A stretch of DNA of 64,000 nt from Pithys albifrons albifrons (Eukaryota; Chordata; Aves; Passeriformes; Thamnophilidae), in contig NC_092497.1 of the NCBI RefSeq assembly GCF_047495875.1, forward strand, positions 889,937 to 953,936, given 5' to 3'. This document shows, piece after piece, positions 52,001-63,880 of this stretch (within the stretch, counting starts at the first letter, position 1; each line of letters opens with the position of its first letter). The translations under genes and the position numbers were made by a program. The notes below the pieces were generated by a model, which worked only from the letters and a program-made list of their open reading frames with translations, was not told the origin of the DNA and did not search any database.

Positions 52001-55000
52001 TGACTGGCACCAGTGTCACAGAGTGACAGGCACCAGTGTCACACAGTGACTGGCACCAGTGTCACACACCCATTGGCACCAGTGTCACACACCCATTGGC
52101 ACCAGTGTCACACAGTGATTGGCACCAGTGTCACACACCCACTGGCACCAGTGTCACACACCCACTGGCACCAGTGTCACACAGTGACTGGCACCAGTGT
52201 CACACACCCATTGGCACCAGTGTCACACACCCATTGGCACCAGTGTCACACACTCATTGGCACCAGTGTCACACAGTGACAGGCACCAGTGTCACACACC
52301 CATTGGCACCAGTGTCACACACCCATTGGCACCAGTGTCACACAGTGACTGGCACCAGTGTCACACACCCATTGGCACCAGTGTCACACACCCACTGGCA
52401 CCAGTGTCACACACCCATTGGCACCAGTGTCACACACCCATTGGCACCAGTGTCACACATAGTGATTGGCACCAGTGTCACACACCCATTGGCACCAGTG
52501 TCACACACCCACTGGCACCAGTGTCACACACCCATTGGCACCAGTGTCACACAGTGATTGGCACCAGTGTCACACACCCATTGGCACCAGTGTCACACAC
52601 CCATTGGCACCAGTGTCACACACCCACTGGCACCAGTATCACACACCCATTGGCACCAGTGTCACACACCCATTGGCACCAGTGTCACACAGTGATTGGC
52701 ACCAGTGTCACACACCCATTGGCACCAGTGTCACACACCCATTGGCACCAGTGTCACACACCCACTGGCACCAGTGTCACACACCCATTGGCACCAGTGT
52801 CACACAGTGACTGGCACCAGTGTCACACACCCATTGGCACCAGTGTCACACAGTGATTGGCACCAGTGTCACACAGTGACTGGCACCAGTGTCACACACC
52901 CATTGGCACCAGTGTCACACAGTGATTGGCTCCAGTGTCACACCCCCATTGGCACCAGTGTCACACACCCACTGGCACCAGTGTCACACACCCATTGGCA
53001 CCAGTGTCACACACTGATTGGCACCAGTGTCACACACTCATTGGCACCAGTGTCACACACCCACTGGCACCAGTGTCACACAGTGATTGGCACCAGTGTC
53101 ACACACCCACTGGCACCAGTGTCACACACCCATTGGCACCAGTGTCACACAGTGATTGGCACCAGTGTCACACACCCATTGGCACCAGTGTCACACACCC
53201 ATTGGCACCAGTGTCACACACTCATTGGCACCAGTGTCACACACCCATTGGCACCAGTGTCACACACCCATTGACACCAGTGTCACACACCCATTGGCAC
53301 CAGTGTCACACAGTGATTGGCACCAGTGTCACACAGCCACTGGCACCAGTGTCACACACTGACTGGCACCAGTGTCACACACCCATTGGCACCACTGTCA
53401 CACACCCATTGGCACCAGTGTCACACACCCACTGGCACCAGTGTCACACACCCACTGGCACCAGTGTCACACACCAATTGGCACCAGTGTCACACACCCA
53501 TTGGCACCAGTGTCACACACTCATTGGCACCAGTGTCACACACTCATGGGCACCAGTGTCACACAGTGATTGGCACCAGTGTCACACACCCATTGGCACC
53601 AGTGTCACACACCCATTGGCACCAGTGTCACACAGTGATTGGCACCAGTGTCACACACTCATTGGCACCAGTGTCACACACCCATTGGCACCAGTGTCAC
53701 ACACTGACTGGCACCAGTGTCACACAGTGATTGGCACCAGTGTCACACACCCATTGGCACCAGTGTCACACACCCATTGGCTCCAGTGTCACACACTCAT
53801 GGGCACCAGTGTCACACAGTGATTGGCACCAGTGTCACACAGTGACTGGCACCAGTGTCACACACTCATTGGCACCAGTGTCACACACCCACTGGCACCA
53901 GTGTCACACACTCATTGGCACCAGTGTCACACACCCATTGGCACCAGTGTCACACACGCACTGGCACCAGTGTCACACACCCACTGGCACCAGTGTCACA
54001 CACCCATTGGCACCAGTGTCACACACCCACTGGCACCAGTGTCACACACCCATTGGCACCAGTGTCACACAGTGATTGGCACCAGTGTCACACAGTGACT
54101 GGCACCAGTGTCACACACCCATTGGCACCAGTGTCACACACCCATTGGCACCAGTGTCACACAGTGATTGGCACCAGTGTCACACACCCATTGGCACCAG
54201 TGTCACACAGTGATTGGCACCAGTGTCACACACCCATTGGCACCAGTGTCACACACGCATTGGCACCAGTGTCACACACCCACTGGCACCAGTGTCACAC
54301 AGTGATTGGCACCAGTGTCACACAGTGATTGGCACCAGTGTCACACACCCACTGGCACCAGTGTCACACACCCACTGGCACCAGTGTCATACAGTGATAG
54401 GCACCAGTGTCACACACCCACTGGCACCAGTGTCACACACCCATTGGCACCAGTGTCACACACCCATTGGCACCAGTGTCACACACTCATTGGCACCAGT
54501 GTCACACACCCACTGGCACCATTGTCACACACCCACTGGCACCAGTGTCACACACCCATTGGCACCACTGTCACACAGTGATTGGCACCAGTGTCACACA
54601 GTGATTGGCACCAGTGTCACACACCCACTGGCACCAGTGTCACACACGCATTGGCACCAGTGTCACACAGTGACTGGCACCAGTGTCACACACCCATTGG
54701 CACCAGTGTCACACACCCACTGGCACCAGTGTCACACACCCATTGGCACCAGTGTCACACACTCATTGGCACCAGTGTCACACACCTACTGGCACCAGTG
54801 TCACACACCCATTGGCACCAGTGTCACACACCCATTGGCACCAGTGTCACACACTCATTGGCACCAGTGTCACACAGTGATTGGCACCAGTGTCACACAG
54901 TGATTGGCACCAGTGTCACACACCCACTGGCAACAGTGTCACACACCCATTGGCACCAGTGTCACACACCCATTGGCACCAGTGTCACACAGTGATTGGC

Positions 55001-57024
55001 ACCAGTGTCACACACCCATTGGCACCAGTGTCACACACCCACTGGCACCAGTGTCACACACCCATTGGCACCAGTGTCACACACCCACTGGCACCAGTGT
55101 CACACACCCATTGGCACCAGTGTCACACACCCACTGGCACCAGTGTCACACAGTGATTGGCACCAGTGTCACACACCCATTGGCACCAGTGTCACACACC
55201 CACTGGCACCAGTGTCACACACCCATTGGCACCAGTGTCACACAGTGATTGGCACCAGTGTCACACACTGACTGGCACCAGTGTCATACAGTGATTGGCA
55301 CCAGTGTCACACACCCATTGGCACCAGTGTCACACAGTGATTGGCACCAGTGTCACACACCCACTGGCACCAGTGTCACACAGTGATTGGCACCAGTGTC
55401 ACACACTCATTGGCACCAGTGTCACAGACCCATTGGCACCAGTGTCACACACCCATTGGCACCAGTGTCACACACCCACTGGCACCAGTGTCACACAGTG
55501 ATTGGCACCAGTGTCACACACCCATTGGCACCAGTGTCACACACTCACTGGCACCAGTGTCACACACCCACTGGCACCAGTGTCATACACCCATTGGCAC
55601 CAGTGTCACACACTGACTGGCACCAGTGTCACACACTCACTGGCACCAGTGTCACACAGTGATTGGCACCAGTGTCACACACCCATTGGCACCAGTGTCA
55701 CACACTGATTGGCACCAGTGTCACACACTCATTGGCACCAGTGTCACACACCCACTGGCACCAGTGTCACACACCCATTGGCACCAGTGTCACACACGCA
55801 CTGGCACCAGTGTCACACACCCATTGGCACCAGTGTCACACAGTGACTGGCACCAGTGTCACACACCCACTGGCACCAGTGTCACACACCCATTGGCACC
55901 AGTGTCACACACCCATTGGCACCAGTGTCACACACCCATTGGCACCAGTGTCACACACCCACTGGCACCAGTGTCACACAGTGATTGGCACCAGTGTCAC
56001 ACACTGATTGGCACCAGTGTCACACAGTGATTGGCACCAGTGTCACACACCCACTGGCACCAGTGTCACACAGTGATTGGCACCAGTGTCACACACCCAT
56101 TGGCACCAGTGTCACACACCCACTGGCACCAGTGTCACACACCCATTGGCACCAGTGTCACACACCCATTGGCACCAGTGTCACACACCCACTGGCACCA
56201 GTGTCACACACCCATTGGCACCAGTGTCACACACCCATTGGCACCAGTGTCACACACTGATTGGCACCAGTGTCACACACCCATTGGCACCAGTGTCACA
56301 CACCCATTGGCACCAGTGTCACACACCCACTGGCACCAGTGTCACACACCCACTGGCACCAGTGTCACACACCCATTGGCACCAGTGTCACACACTCACT
56401 GGCACCAGTGTCACACACCCATTGGCACCAGTGTCACACACCCATTGGCACCAGTGTCACACACCCATTGGTACCAGTGTCACACACTCATGGGCACCAG
56501 TGTCACACAGTGACTGGCACCAGTGTCACACAGTGACTGGCACCAGTGTCACACACCCAGTGGCACCAGTGTCACACACCCATTGGCACCAGTGTCACAC
56601 ACCCACTGGCACCAGTGTCACACAGTGATTGTCACCAGTGTCACACACCCATTGGCACCAGTGTCACACACCCACTGGCACCAGTGTCACACACCCATTG
56701 GCACCAGTGTCACACAGTGATTGTCACCAGTGTCACACAGTGATTGGCACCAGTGTCACACACCCATTGGCACCAGTGTCACACACCCAGTGGCACCAGT
56801 GTCACACACCCATTGGCACCAGTGTCACACACCCACTGGCACCAGTGTCACACAGTGATTGTCACCAGTGTCACACACCCATTGGCACCAGTGTCACACA
56901 CCCACTGGCACCAGTGTCACACACCCATTGGCACCAGTGTCACACAGTGATTGTCACCAGTGTCACACAGTGATTGGCACCAGTGTCACACACCCATTGG
57001 CACCAGTGTCACACACCCATTGGC
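49068..57024. repeat. 23-bp satellite-like array, intron 1 block (about 346 copies)
   Basis: Same unit, same orientation and same variant classes as the block at 43411-48170. Higher-order patterns occur: a 5-unit (115-bp) block repeated at about 51515-51745 and a 10-unit (230-bp) block at about 56546-57000. The latter is marked by units with TTGTCACC, which are largely confined to this edge. Single-base variants (GCACGAG, GGCGCC, CTCCAG) are scattered. Confidence 0.98.
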
Positions 57025-58486
57025 ATAACTCAGAAATAATCAGTGTTTGGCACAGCAAATAAAAAAAAATCAGGATAAATTGAACATGAAAGGGACACTG
57101 TGGTTCTTTACTAACAGCACGATTAGCAGCTGTAATTAATTCAAAGATTAACTGAAAAATACAGAAGAATGAAGATGAATCTAAGTGGCCTTTAAAAAAA
57201 AACTGGGAAAGATGAAAGGGAGTGTGAAATGGATTTAAAACTCTGTGAGCTGGCACGTTACCACATTTAGGAAAATTCCATTTCTCTATTGGAAGCTACA
57301 GGAGATCCACAGGACCTGGTCTGGTCAAGTTTTAGTTAATAAAATTAAAATAAACCCAATGTTTAGGAAATAAATTCCCAACCAAAAGGTGGTTTTTTTC
57401 CCCCCATGGTGGAGAAGACTTCAGTGCCAGATTTATTTTGGTTTCATCCATCAAGGGAAGGTGATGGGATGGAGGTTTTAGTGTTCCCTCTAAGCCAAAC
57501 AAGCCACAAGGATGGAACAGAACCTGATGGTGACATCTGTTTAAATGCAAAGAAGTTCTGGGAACCATTTGAGCTTTCACATGTTGCAGGAAAACTGCAG
57601 AGTGATGAGGAGCATCACGTGGCATTTCAGCTGCTCCTTATGTTGAATCCAGCACATGAAATGAAGATAATTTAAATTAAAAAACCAAACTGAAAATATC
57701 CTGGGCTTTGTTTGTGTCTGAGCTGTCTCATCCCCTCTCCCAGGGCTGGGCCATGTCCTTGTCAGGTTAAAAGAGCCCAGAATTTTCTTTAATTACTTTA
57801 ATCAGGCTGCCTCAGTCTCCCCTGCTCAGTTCTCACCTCCACACACTGAGATATTTTCTCCTCCAGCATCTCTCAGAACCAAGAAAGGGGAAGGACAGAA
57901 TCTCCTCCTTTTGGTTTAGCAAATTAAATCAAGTAAAATTTAACAAAAATCAGTAAATTTAGTTAAAATCAGCCTGTCCAGCTGTCATTAAATTACCAGA
58001 TACCTCTGTATTTTGGAGGAGCTTGGATCTGTTTATGACTGACCTTTACTGGGAGCCCTAAATCAGCTCTTGCCACTGCAGGCTGTGAAATCTCAGTGGC
58101 TGAAGGGCAATCCTTGTTCTAATTCATTTGCCACACCATGAAAGTCACCACAAACACCACGGCCTTGCTTGGGAAGAAAAGCAGAACATTTGCCCACAGG
58201 AAGACACACACAGGGCATGTTTTATCCAGAGCTGCCTCCAGGCAAAGAACAAATTGCTCCAGCTCAAAGCTGGTCTGTGGTCCAGGCCTGGAGTCACAAA
58301 GTCCCAGCAATTAATCCAGGACAGTTTGGTGCTGGAACAGAGTTCTTTGCCAAAGGGCAGGCAGGGATCACAGCAGAGCAGGGGCAGCAGCAGAGCAGCC
58401 CCTTCAGATGCTCACACATGGTCACTGTGGTTGGGTGAGGAAAAGGCATTTTGTTTGGATCTCAGGAAATTCAGTCCAAGAGGGAC
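57025..58486 (-). other. unique ELAC1 intron 1 sequence
   Basis: About 1.46 kb of AT-rich single-copy intron. No exon, RNA gene or transposon could be supported. Confidence 0.5.
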
Positions 58487-59090
58487 ATTGAGGGGCTGGA
58501 GCGGGGCCAGAGAAGAGCAACGAGGCTGGAGAAGGGACTGGATGTGGCACTGAGTGTCCTCTGAAACACCTCCAGAGACAGAGAATCCAACATGTCTTGA
58601 TCCAACCCCACTGTGATCACCAGCCCAGGGCACAGAGTGCCCTGGGCTGGTGATCACAGTGGGGTTGGATCAAGGGTTGGATTTGATGATCTCAGAGGTC
58701 TCTTCCAACCCAACTGAGAAGAGCAACGAGGCTGGAGAAGGGACTGGAGCACAAGTGCTGTGGGGAGAGGCTGAGGGAGCTGGGGGTGTTCAGCCTGGAG
58801 AAGAGGAGGCTCAGAGGTGACCTCAGCACTGTCTGGAACTGCCTGAAGGGAAGTTCTGGCCAGCTGGGGGTTGGTCTCTTCTCCCAGGCACTCAGCAATA
58901 GGACAAGGGGGCACGATGGGCTCAAGCTCTGCCAGGGGAAATTGAAGTTGGAGAGCAGAAAAAATTCTTTGCAGAGAGAGTGCTCAGGGATTGGAATGGG
59001 CTGCCCAGAGAGGGGGTGGATTCCCCATCCCTGGAGGTTTTTCAGCTGAGCTTGGCCGTGGCACTGAGTGCCATGATCTGGTGATGACAG
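58487..59090 (+). mobile_element. CR1 3'-end fragments with a perfect internal palindrome
   Basis: Mosaic of CR1 pieces: GGGGCTGGAGCGGGGCCAGA (+), an inverted junction at about 58596-58674, then a long + segment encoding the ORF2 C-terminus ([23 protein letters not shown]) from 58713 to about 59065. Several frameshifts; non-functional. Confidence 0.85.
58596..58674. repeat. perfect 38-bp inverted repeat with a 3-bp loop
   Basis: 58596-58633 (starting CTTGATCCAACCCCACTG) is the exact reverse complement of 58637-58674 (ending CAGTGGGGTTGGATCAAG), separated only by AGA. Both arms are CR1 tail sequence, so two tails have met head to head and been homogenised. In RNA it would be a perfect hairpin. 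Confidence 0.95.
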
Positions 59091-60175
59091 TGGGGTTGGA
59101 ACAAGTGGATTCTCCATCCCTGGAGGTGTTTAAGGTGACACTGGATGTGGCACTCAGTGTCATGATCTGATGATCACAGTGGGGTTGGATCAAGTGGTGG
59201 TGGATTCTCCACCCGTGGAGGTTTCAAAGATCATGGAATGAACTGGGATGGAAGAGACCTCTGAGAGCATCAAATCCAACCCTTGATCCAACCCCACTGT
59301 GCTCACCAGCCCAGGGCACTCAGTGCCATATCCAGTCTTGTCCTGAACACCTCCAGGAGTGGAGAATCCACCACTCAGTGCCCTGGGCTGGTGATCCCAG
59401 TGGGGTTGGATCAAGAGGAGGTGGATTCTCCATCCCTGGAAGTGTTTAAGGTGACACTGGATGTGGCACTGAGTGATCACAGTGGGGTTGGATCAAGAGG
59501 TGGTGGATTCTCCATCCCTGGAGGTGCTTAAGGTGACACTGGATGTGGCACTGAGTGACCACAGTGGGATTGGATCAAGAAGTGGTGGATTCTCCATCCC
59601 TGGAGGTGCTTAAGGTGACACTGAATGTGGCATTGAGTGATCACAGTGGGGTTGGATCAAGGGTTGGACTTGATGATCTCAGAGGTCTCATCCAACTCAG
59701 TCCATTCCATGAGTCCATGATCTTTAAAACCTCCAGAGATGGAGAATCCAGCACCTCTTGATCCAACCCCTCTGTGGTCACCAGCCCACGACACTGAATG
59801 CCACATCCAGTGTCACCTTAAACACCTCCAGGGGTGGAGAATCCACCACTCAGTGCCCTGGGCTGGTGATCCCAGTGGGGTTGGATCAAGGGTTGGACTT
59901 GATGCTCTCAGAGGTCTCTTCCAACCCAATCCATTCCATGATTCCATGAGCTTTAAAACCTCCAGGGGTAGAGAATCCACCACTCAGTGCCCTGGGCTGG
60001 TGATCACAGTGGGGTTGGATCAAGAGGTGGTGGATTCTCCATCCCTGGAGGTGCTTAAGGTGACACTGGATGTGGCACTGAGTGACCACAGTGGGGTTGG
60101 ATCAAGGGTTGGCTCTGACGATCTCAGAGGTCTCTTCCAACCCAGTCCATTCCATGATTCCATGACTCCATGACT
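59080..60175. repeat. CR1-tail-derived tandem repeats beside ELAC1 exon 1
   Basis: Repeats of 75-120 bp built from GTGGGGTTGGATCAAG, GGTGGATTCTCCATCCCTGG, AGGTGACACTGGATGTGGCA and ATCTCAGAGGTCTCTTCCAA, mostly + with some inverted pieces. The last copy ends about 27 bp from the ELAC1 exon 1 donor. Confidence 0.85.
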
Positions 60176-60201
60176 CTCCCCCACCCCAAACCAGCACGGA
60201 C

Positions 60202-60358
60202 CTGCCCGGAGGTGGCTCCTCATGAGCTGTGTCTGGGTGCCCTCCCCGCAGTCGAAGAGCCAGCACTCCCCTTCCCTGCGCAGCACCAGCGCCGACGCTC
60301 CGCGCGTTGGGGACGGGTACGCCGAGCCCGTGCCCAGGAAAGTTATATCCATAGACAT
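60202..60358 (-). CDS. ELAC1: ELAC1 first coding exon (residues 1-53)
   Basis: Minus-strand exon of 157 coding bases, ATG at 60358-60356, donor CGGGCAG/GTCCGT at 60201. It encodes [40 protein letters not shown] and [13 protein letters not shown], the N-terminal beta strands of the metallo-beta-lactamase fold with the FLGTG motif and FDCGEGTQ (motif I aspartate). The start MSMD matches mammalian ELAC1. Upstream codons are open in frame to 60436 but include no conserved residues and are probably 5' UTR or intron. Spliced to the exons at 48966 and 38465 it gives 366 codons plus stop, against 363 residues in human. Confidence 0.95.
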
Positions 60359-60629
60359 CCTGAACCAGCTGGAAGGCACCTGGAAGATTTGGAGCTGCTG
60401 AATGTCAGGCACTGATCTCTGCACTCTGCACCCCATGGCAGGGGTGGGTCTGGATGGGATTTAAGGTCCCTTCCCAATCAAACCTGCACAATTCCATGAT
60501 TCCAAAAGAAAGCAGCCTCCTCCCAAGCACACCAAGGCCCAGCCTGACCCTGGGGCTGAGGAGGGGTGTGATGAACATTCATCACACAACAGCAGAAATA
60601 AACATTTTGCTTCCTTTTCCTCTGTGTAA
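60359..60629 (-). other. 5' flank of ELAC1 exon 1 with a CR1 scrap
   Basis: Contains possible acceptors just upstream of the ATG (- strand TTCCAG, CTTCCAG, GTTCAG within 60361-60400), any of which could join a non-coding first exon. A + strand CR1 tail scrap lies at 60432-60503 (GGATTTAAGGTCCCTTCCC). A short near-palindrome, TGTGATGAACATTCATCACA, is at 60567-60586. Confidence 0.4.
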
Positions 60630-60920
60630 AATCAGAGAAACATGAATGGTTTGGGTGGGAAAGGATTTTAAGGATCATCCAGTGTCACTCCCTGCCCTGG
60701 GCAGGGACACCTTCCACTATTCCAGGTTATTCCAGCCTGGCCTTGGACATTTCCAGGGATCCAGGAGCAGCCACAGCTTCTCTGCCCAAAATGTGCCAGG
60801 GTCTGCCCACCCTTCCCAATATCCCATCTAATCCTCTGGCACTGGGAAGCCATTCCCTGTGTCCTGTCCCTCCATCCCTTGTCCCAGATCCCTCTCCAGC
60901 TCTCCTGGAGCCCCTTTAGA
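60630..60920 (-). mobile_element. CR1 3'-end fragment
   Basis: Antisense CR1 tail: AATCAGAGAAACATGAATGG, CCTGCCCTGGGCAGGGACAC, CCAGCCTGGCCTTGGACATT, then GGAAGCCATTCCCTGTGTCC. Same family as the fragments at 12436-13970 and 63390-63880. Confidence 0.85.
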
Positions 60921-61009
60921 CACTGCTGGGTCCCACCTTCCCTCTGCATCACCCCCAGCTCTGCCCGTGGATCCGGGAATGGTGACAAGGGGGTCCTACA
61001 CGGCTCGGG

Positions 61010-62935
61010 GAGGTGGGAATGGGACATGGGGGTGGGACACGGGAGTGGGATACGGAGATGGGATACGGGGGTGGGACACGGGAATGGGACATGAGGATGG
61101 GGCACAGGGGTGGGACATGGGAGTGGGATACGGGGGTGGGACACGGGGAGGGGACACGGGGGTGGGACAAGAGGATGGGGCACAGGGGTGGGACATGGAG
61201 GTGGGATACGGAGATGGAACAAGAGGGTGGGACATGGGGGTGGGACATGGAGGTGGGACAAGAGGATGGGACACAGGGGTGGGACATGGGGGTGGGATAC
61301 GGAGATGGAACAAGAGGGTGGGACACGGGGATGGGACATGGGGGTGGGACAAGAGGATGGGACACAGGGGTGGGACAAGAGGATGGAACAAGGGGTTGGG
61401 ACACAGGGGTGGAATACGGAGATGGAACAAGAGGGTGGGACAAGGGGGTGGGACACGGGGATGGGATACGGGGGTGGGATACAGAGATGGAACAAGAGGG
61501 TGGGACAAGGGGGTGGGACACGAGGATGGGACACGGGGATGGGATATGGGGGTGGGACAAGAGGATGGGACGTGGGGATGGGACGCAGAGGTGGGACACA
61601 GGGATGGGACATGAGGATGGGGCACGGGGGTGGGACATGGGAGAGGGATACGGGGGTGGGACACGGGAATGGGACAAGAGGATGGGGCACAGGGGTGGGA
61701 CACGGGGGTGGGATACGGAGATGGAACAAGAGGGTGGGACGCGGGGGTGGGACACGGGGGAGGGACACGGGGACGAAACAAGAGGATGGCACATGAAGGT
61801 GGGATACAGGAATAGAAGAGGATGGGACGTGGGGGTGGGACAAGAGGATGGGACATGGAGATGGGACACGGGGATGGGACAAGAGAGTGGGACACGGGGG
61901 TGAAACACGAGGATGGGACACAGAGATGGGACAAGGGGGTAGGACAAGAGGATGGGACACGAGAGTGGGATACAGGGGTGGGACACAGGGGTGGGATATG
62001 AGGGTGGGACAAGAAGATGGGACGCGGGGATGGGACGCAGGGGTGGGACATGAGGATGGGGCACAGGGGTGGGACATGGGAGTGGGATACAGGGGTGGGA
62101 CACGGGGGTGGGACATGGGAGTGGGATACAGGGGTGGGACACGGGGGTGGGATACGGGGGTGGGATACGGAGATGGAACAAGAAGGTGGGACAAGGAGGT
62201 GGGATACGGAGATGGAACAAGAGGGTGGGACACGGGGATGGGACATGGGGGTGGGACAAGAGGATGGGACACAGGGGTGGGACAAGAGGATGGAACACGG
62301 GGGTGGGACACGGGGGTGGGATACGGAGATGGAACAAGAGGGTGGGACAAGGGGGTGGGACATGGGGATGGGATATGGGGATGGGACAGGGGGGTGGGAT
62401 ATGGAGATGGAACAAGAGGGTGGGACAAGGGGGTGGGACACGAGGATGGGACATGGGGGTGGGGTATGAGGGTGGGACGCGGGGGTGGGACACGGGGGAG
62501 GGACACGGGGACGAAACAAGAGGATGGCACATGAAGGTGGGATACGGGAATAGAAGAGGATGGGATGTGGGGGTGGGACAAGAGGATGGGACACGGGGAT
62601 GGGACAAGAGAGTGGGACGCGGGCGTGAGATAAGGGGGTGAGACACGGGGGTGAAACACGAGGATGGGACACAGAGATGGGACAAGGGGGTGGGACAAGA
62701 GGATGGGACACGAGAGTGGGATACGGGGGTGGGACACGGAGATGGGATACGGGTGGGACACGAGGGTGGGATAAGAGGGTGAAACACAGGGGTGGGACAT
62801 GGGGGTGGAACACGGGGGTGGGATAGGAGGGTGGGACAAGAGGATGGGACGCGGGGATGGGACATGGGGGTAGCACAGCAGGACTTGGAGATACTACACG
62901 GGGTGGGATATGGGGGTGGGACACGGAGATGTGAC
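61010..62935. repeat. 13-bp G-rich array (GTGGGACACGGGG), about 148 copies
   Basis: 13-bp units of forms GTGGGACACGGGG, ATGGGACAAGAGG, GTGGGATACGGAG and ATGGAACAAGAGG. It fills the interval between ELAC1 exon 1 and the CpG-rich promoter candidate. On the - strand (ELAC1 sense) it is C-rich; on + it is G-rich with many three-or-more G runs. Several larger blocks are duplicated (for example the GGGGACGAAACAAGAGGATG segment at about 61769 and about 62508). Confidence 0.96.
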
Positions 62936-62939
62936 ACGC

Positions 62940-63180
62940 GGTGGCACACGGGGGTGGGACCCGGGGCCCGGGCTCACACCGCCCACCCACTCCCGTTCCC
63001 GACCTACCTCCCCGCAGCGCCCGCCCCGCCGGGACGGGAAGGGGAGGGACGGGAGGAGCAGGAGGAGGAGGAGGAGGGGAGGAAGGGACGGGCTCGGGCG
63101 GGGCTGAGCGGGGCAGGGCCCGCCCCCGGGCTGGGTTCCTTGGGATGCGGGAAAATGCATGTGCTGATTGCATCGTGGAA
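62940..63180 (-). promoter_or_regulatory. ELAC1: CpG-rich segment, candidate ELAC1 promoter / non-coding first exon
   Basis: The only CpG-dense, non-tandem segment upstream of ELAC1. It has several GC boxes (GGGGCGGG / CCGCCCC types near 63025 and 63095-63125). On the - strand, CGGGGAG/GTAGGTC at 63008/63007 is a strong 5' splice donor, suggesting a non-coding exon from about 63130 to 63008 spliced across the 13-bp array to just before the ATG at 60358. Inferred from position and composition only. Confidence 0.5.
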
Positions 63181-63389
63181 TTGTGGTGGTGCTGCAGCTG
63201 CGTCGGGACAGCCCCGGGATCGACCCAGGCTGGGATGGGCAGATGGAGCAGCTCTCAGGGTGCTGGGGGAGGACGGGCTGGAGATGCCCCAGCACAGAAA
63301 CTCCCCTTGCCCTGGGGCAGCAGGGGAGGGGGAATTCTGCCCCTGTGCTTAGATCCCACCTGGAATTCTGCCCCCAGCCCCGGGAACAA

Positions 63390-63880
63390 CAGCACAAGGA
63401 CATGGAGCTGCTGGAGAGTGTCCAGAGGCGCTGGAGATGCTCCAGGGCTGGAGCCCCTCTGGGCTGGAGACAGGCTGGGAGAGCTGGGGGGGCTCACCTG
63501 GAGAAGAGAAGGCTCCAGGGACACCTGAGAGCCCCTGCCAGTGCCTAAAGGGGCTCCAGGAGAGCTGGAGAGGGACTGGGGACAAGGCGTGGAGGGACAG
63601 GACACAGGGAATGGCTTCCCAGTGCCAGAGGGCAGGGTTAGATGGGATATTGGGGAGGAATTGCTGGCTGGGAGGGTGGGCAGGCCCTGGCACAGGTTGG
63701 GCAGAGAAGCTGTGGCTGCCCCTGGATCCCTGGGACTGTCCAAGGCCAGGCTGGACAGAGCTTGGAGCAACCTGGGATAGTGGGAGGTGTCCCTGCCCAT
63801 GGGATAATGTTGGAATAAATGATCATTAAGATCCCCTCCAACTTAAGCCACCCTGTGATTCCACGACTCTGTGAAAAGAC
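63390..63880 (+). mobile_element. CR1 3'-end fragment
   Basis: Plus-strand CR1 tail: GAGCCCCTCTGGGCTGGAGA, GGCTCACCTGGAGAAGAGAA, AGGAATTGCTGGCTGGGAGG, GGTGTCCCTGCCCATGGG, ending TGTGATTCCACGACTCTGTG. Closely similar to the reiterated units at 12436-13970. The remaining bases to 64000 show no recognisable feature. Confidence 0.85.

Noticed and set aside
43411..57024. Dozens of His/Thr/Ser/Pro-rich ORFs, and the idea of a CRISPR-like array
   Set aside because: The 23-bp units are contiguous with no spacers, and the genome is vertebrate. The frames are translations of the same tandem unit.
60359..60436. Upstream in-frame ATG giving ELAC1 a 26-residue N-terminal extension
   Set aside because: The extension has no similarity to ELAC1. 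The MSMD start is conserved in mammals, and good acceptor motifs lie in this stretch.
60668..63173. 723-725 codon Pro/Ser/His-rich frames on the - strand
   Set aside because: Products of the 13-bp G-rich array upstream of ELAC1; they overlap one another in different frames.
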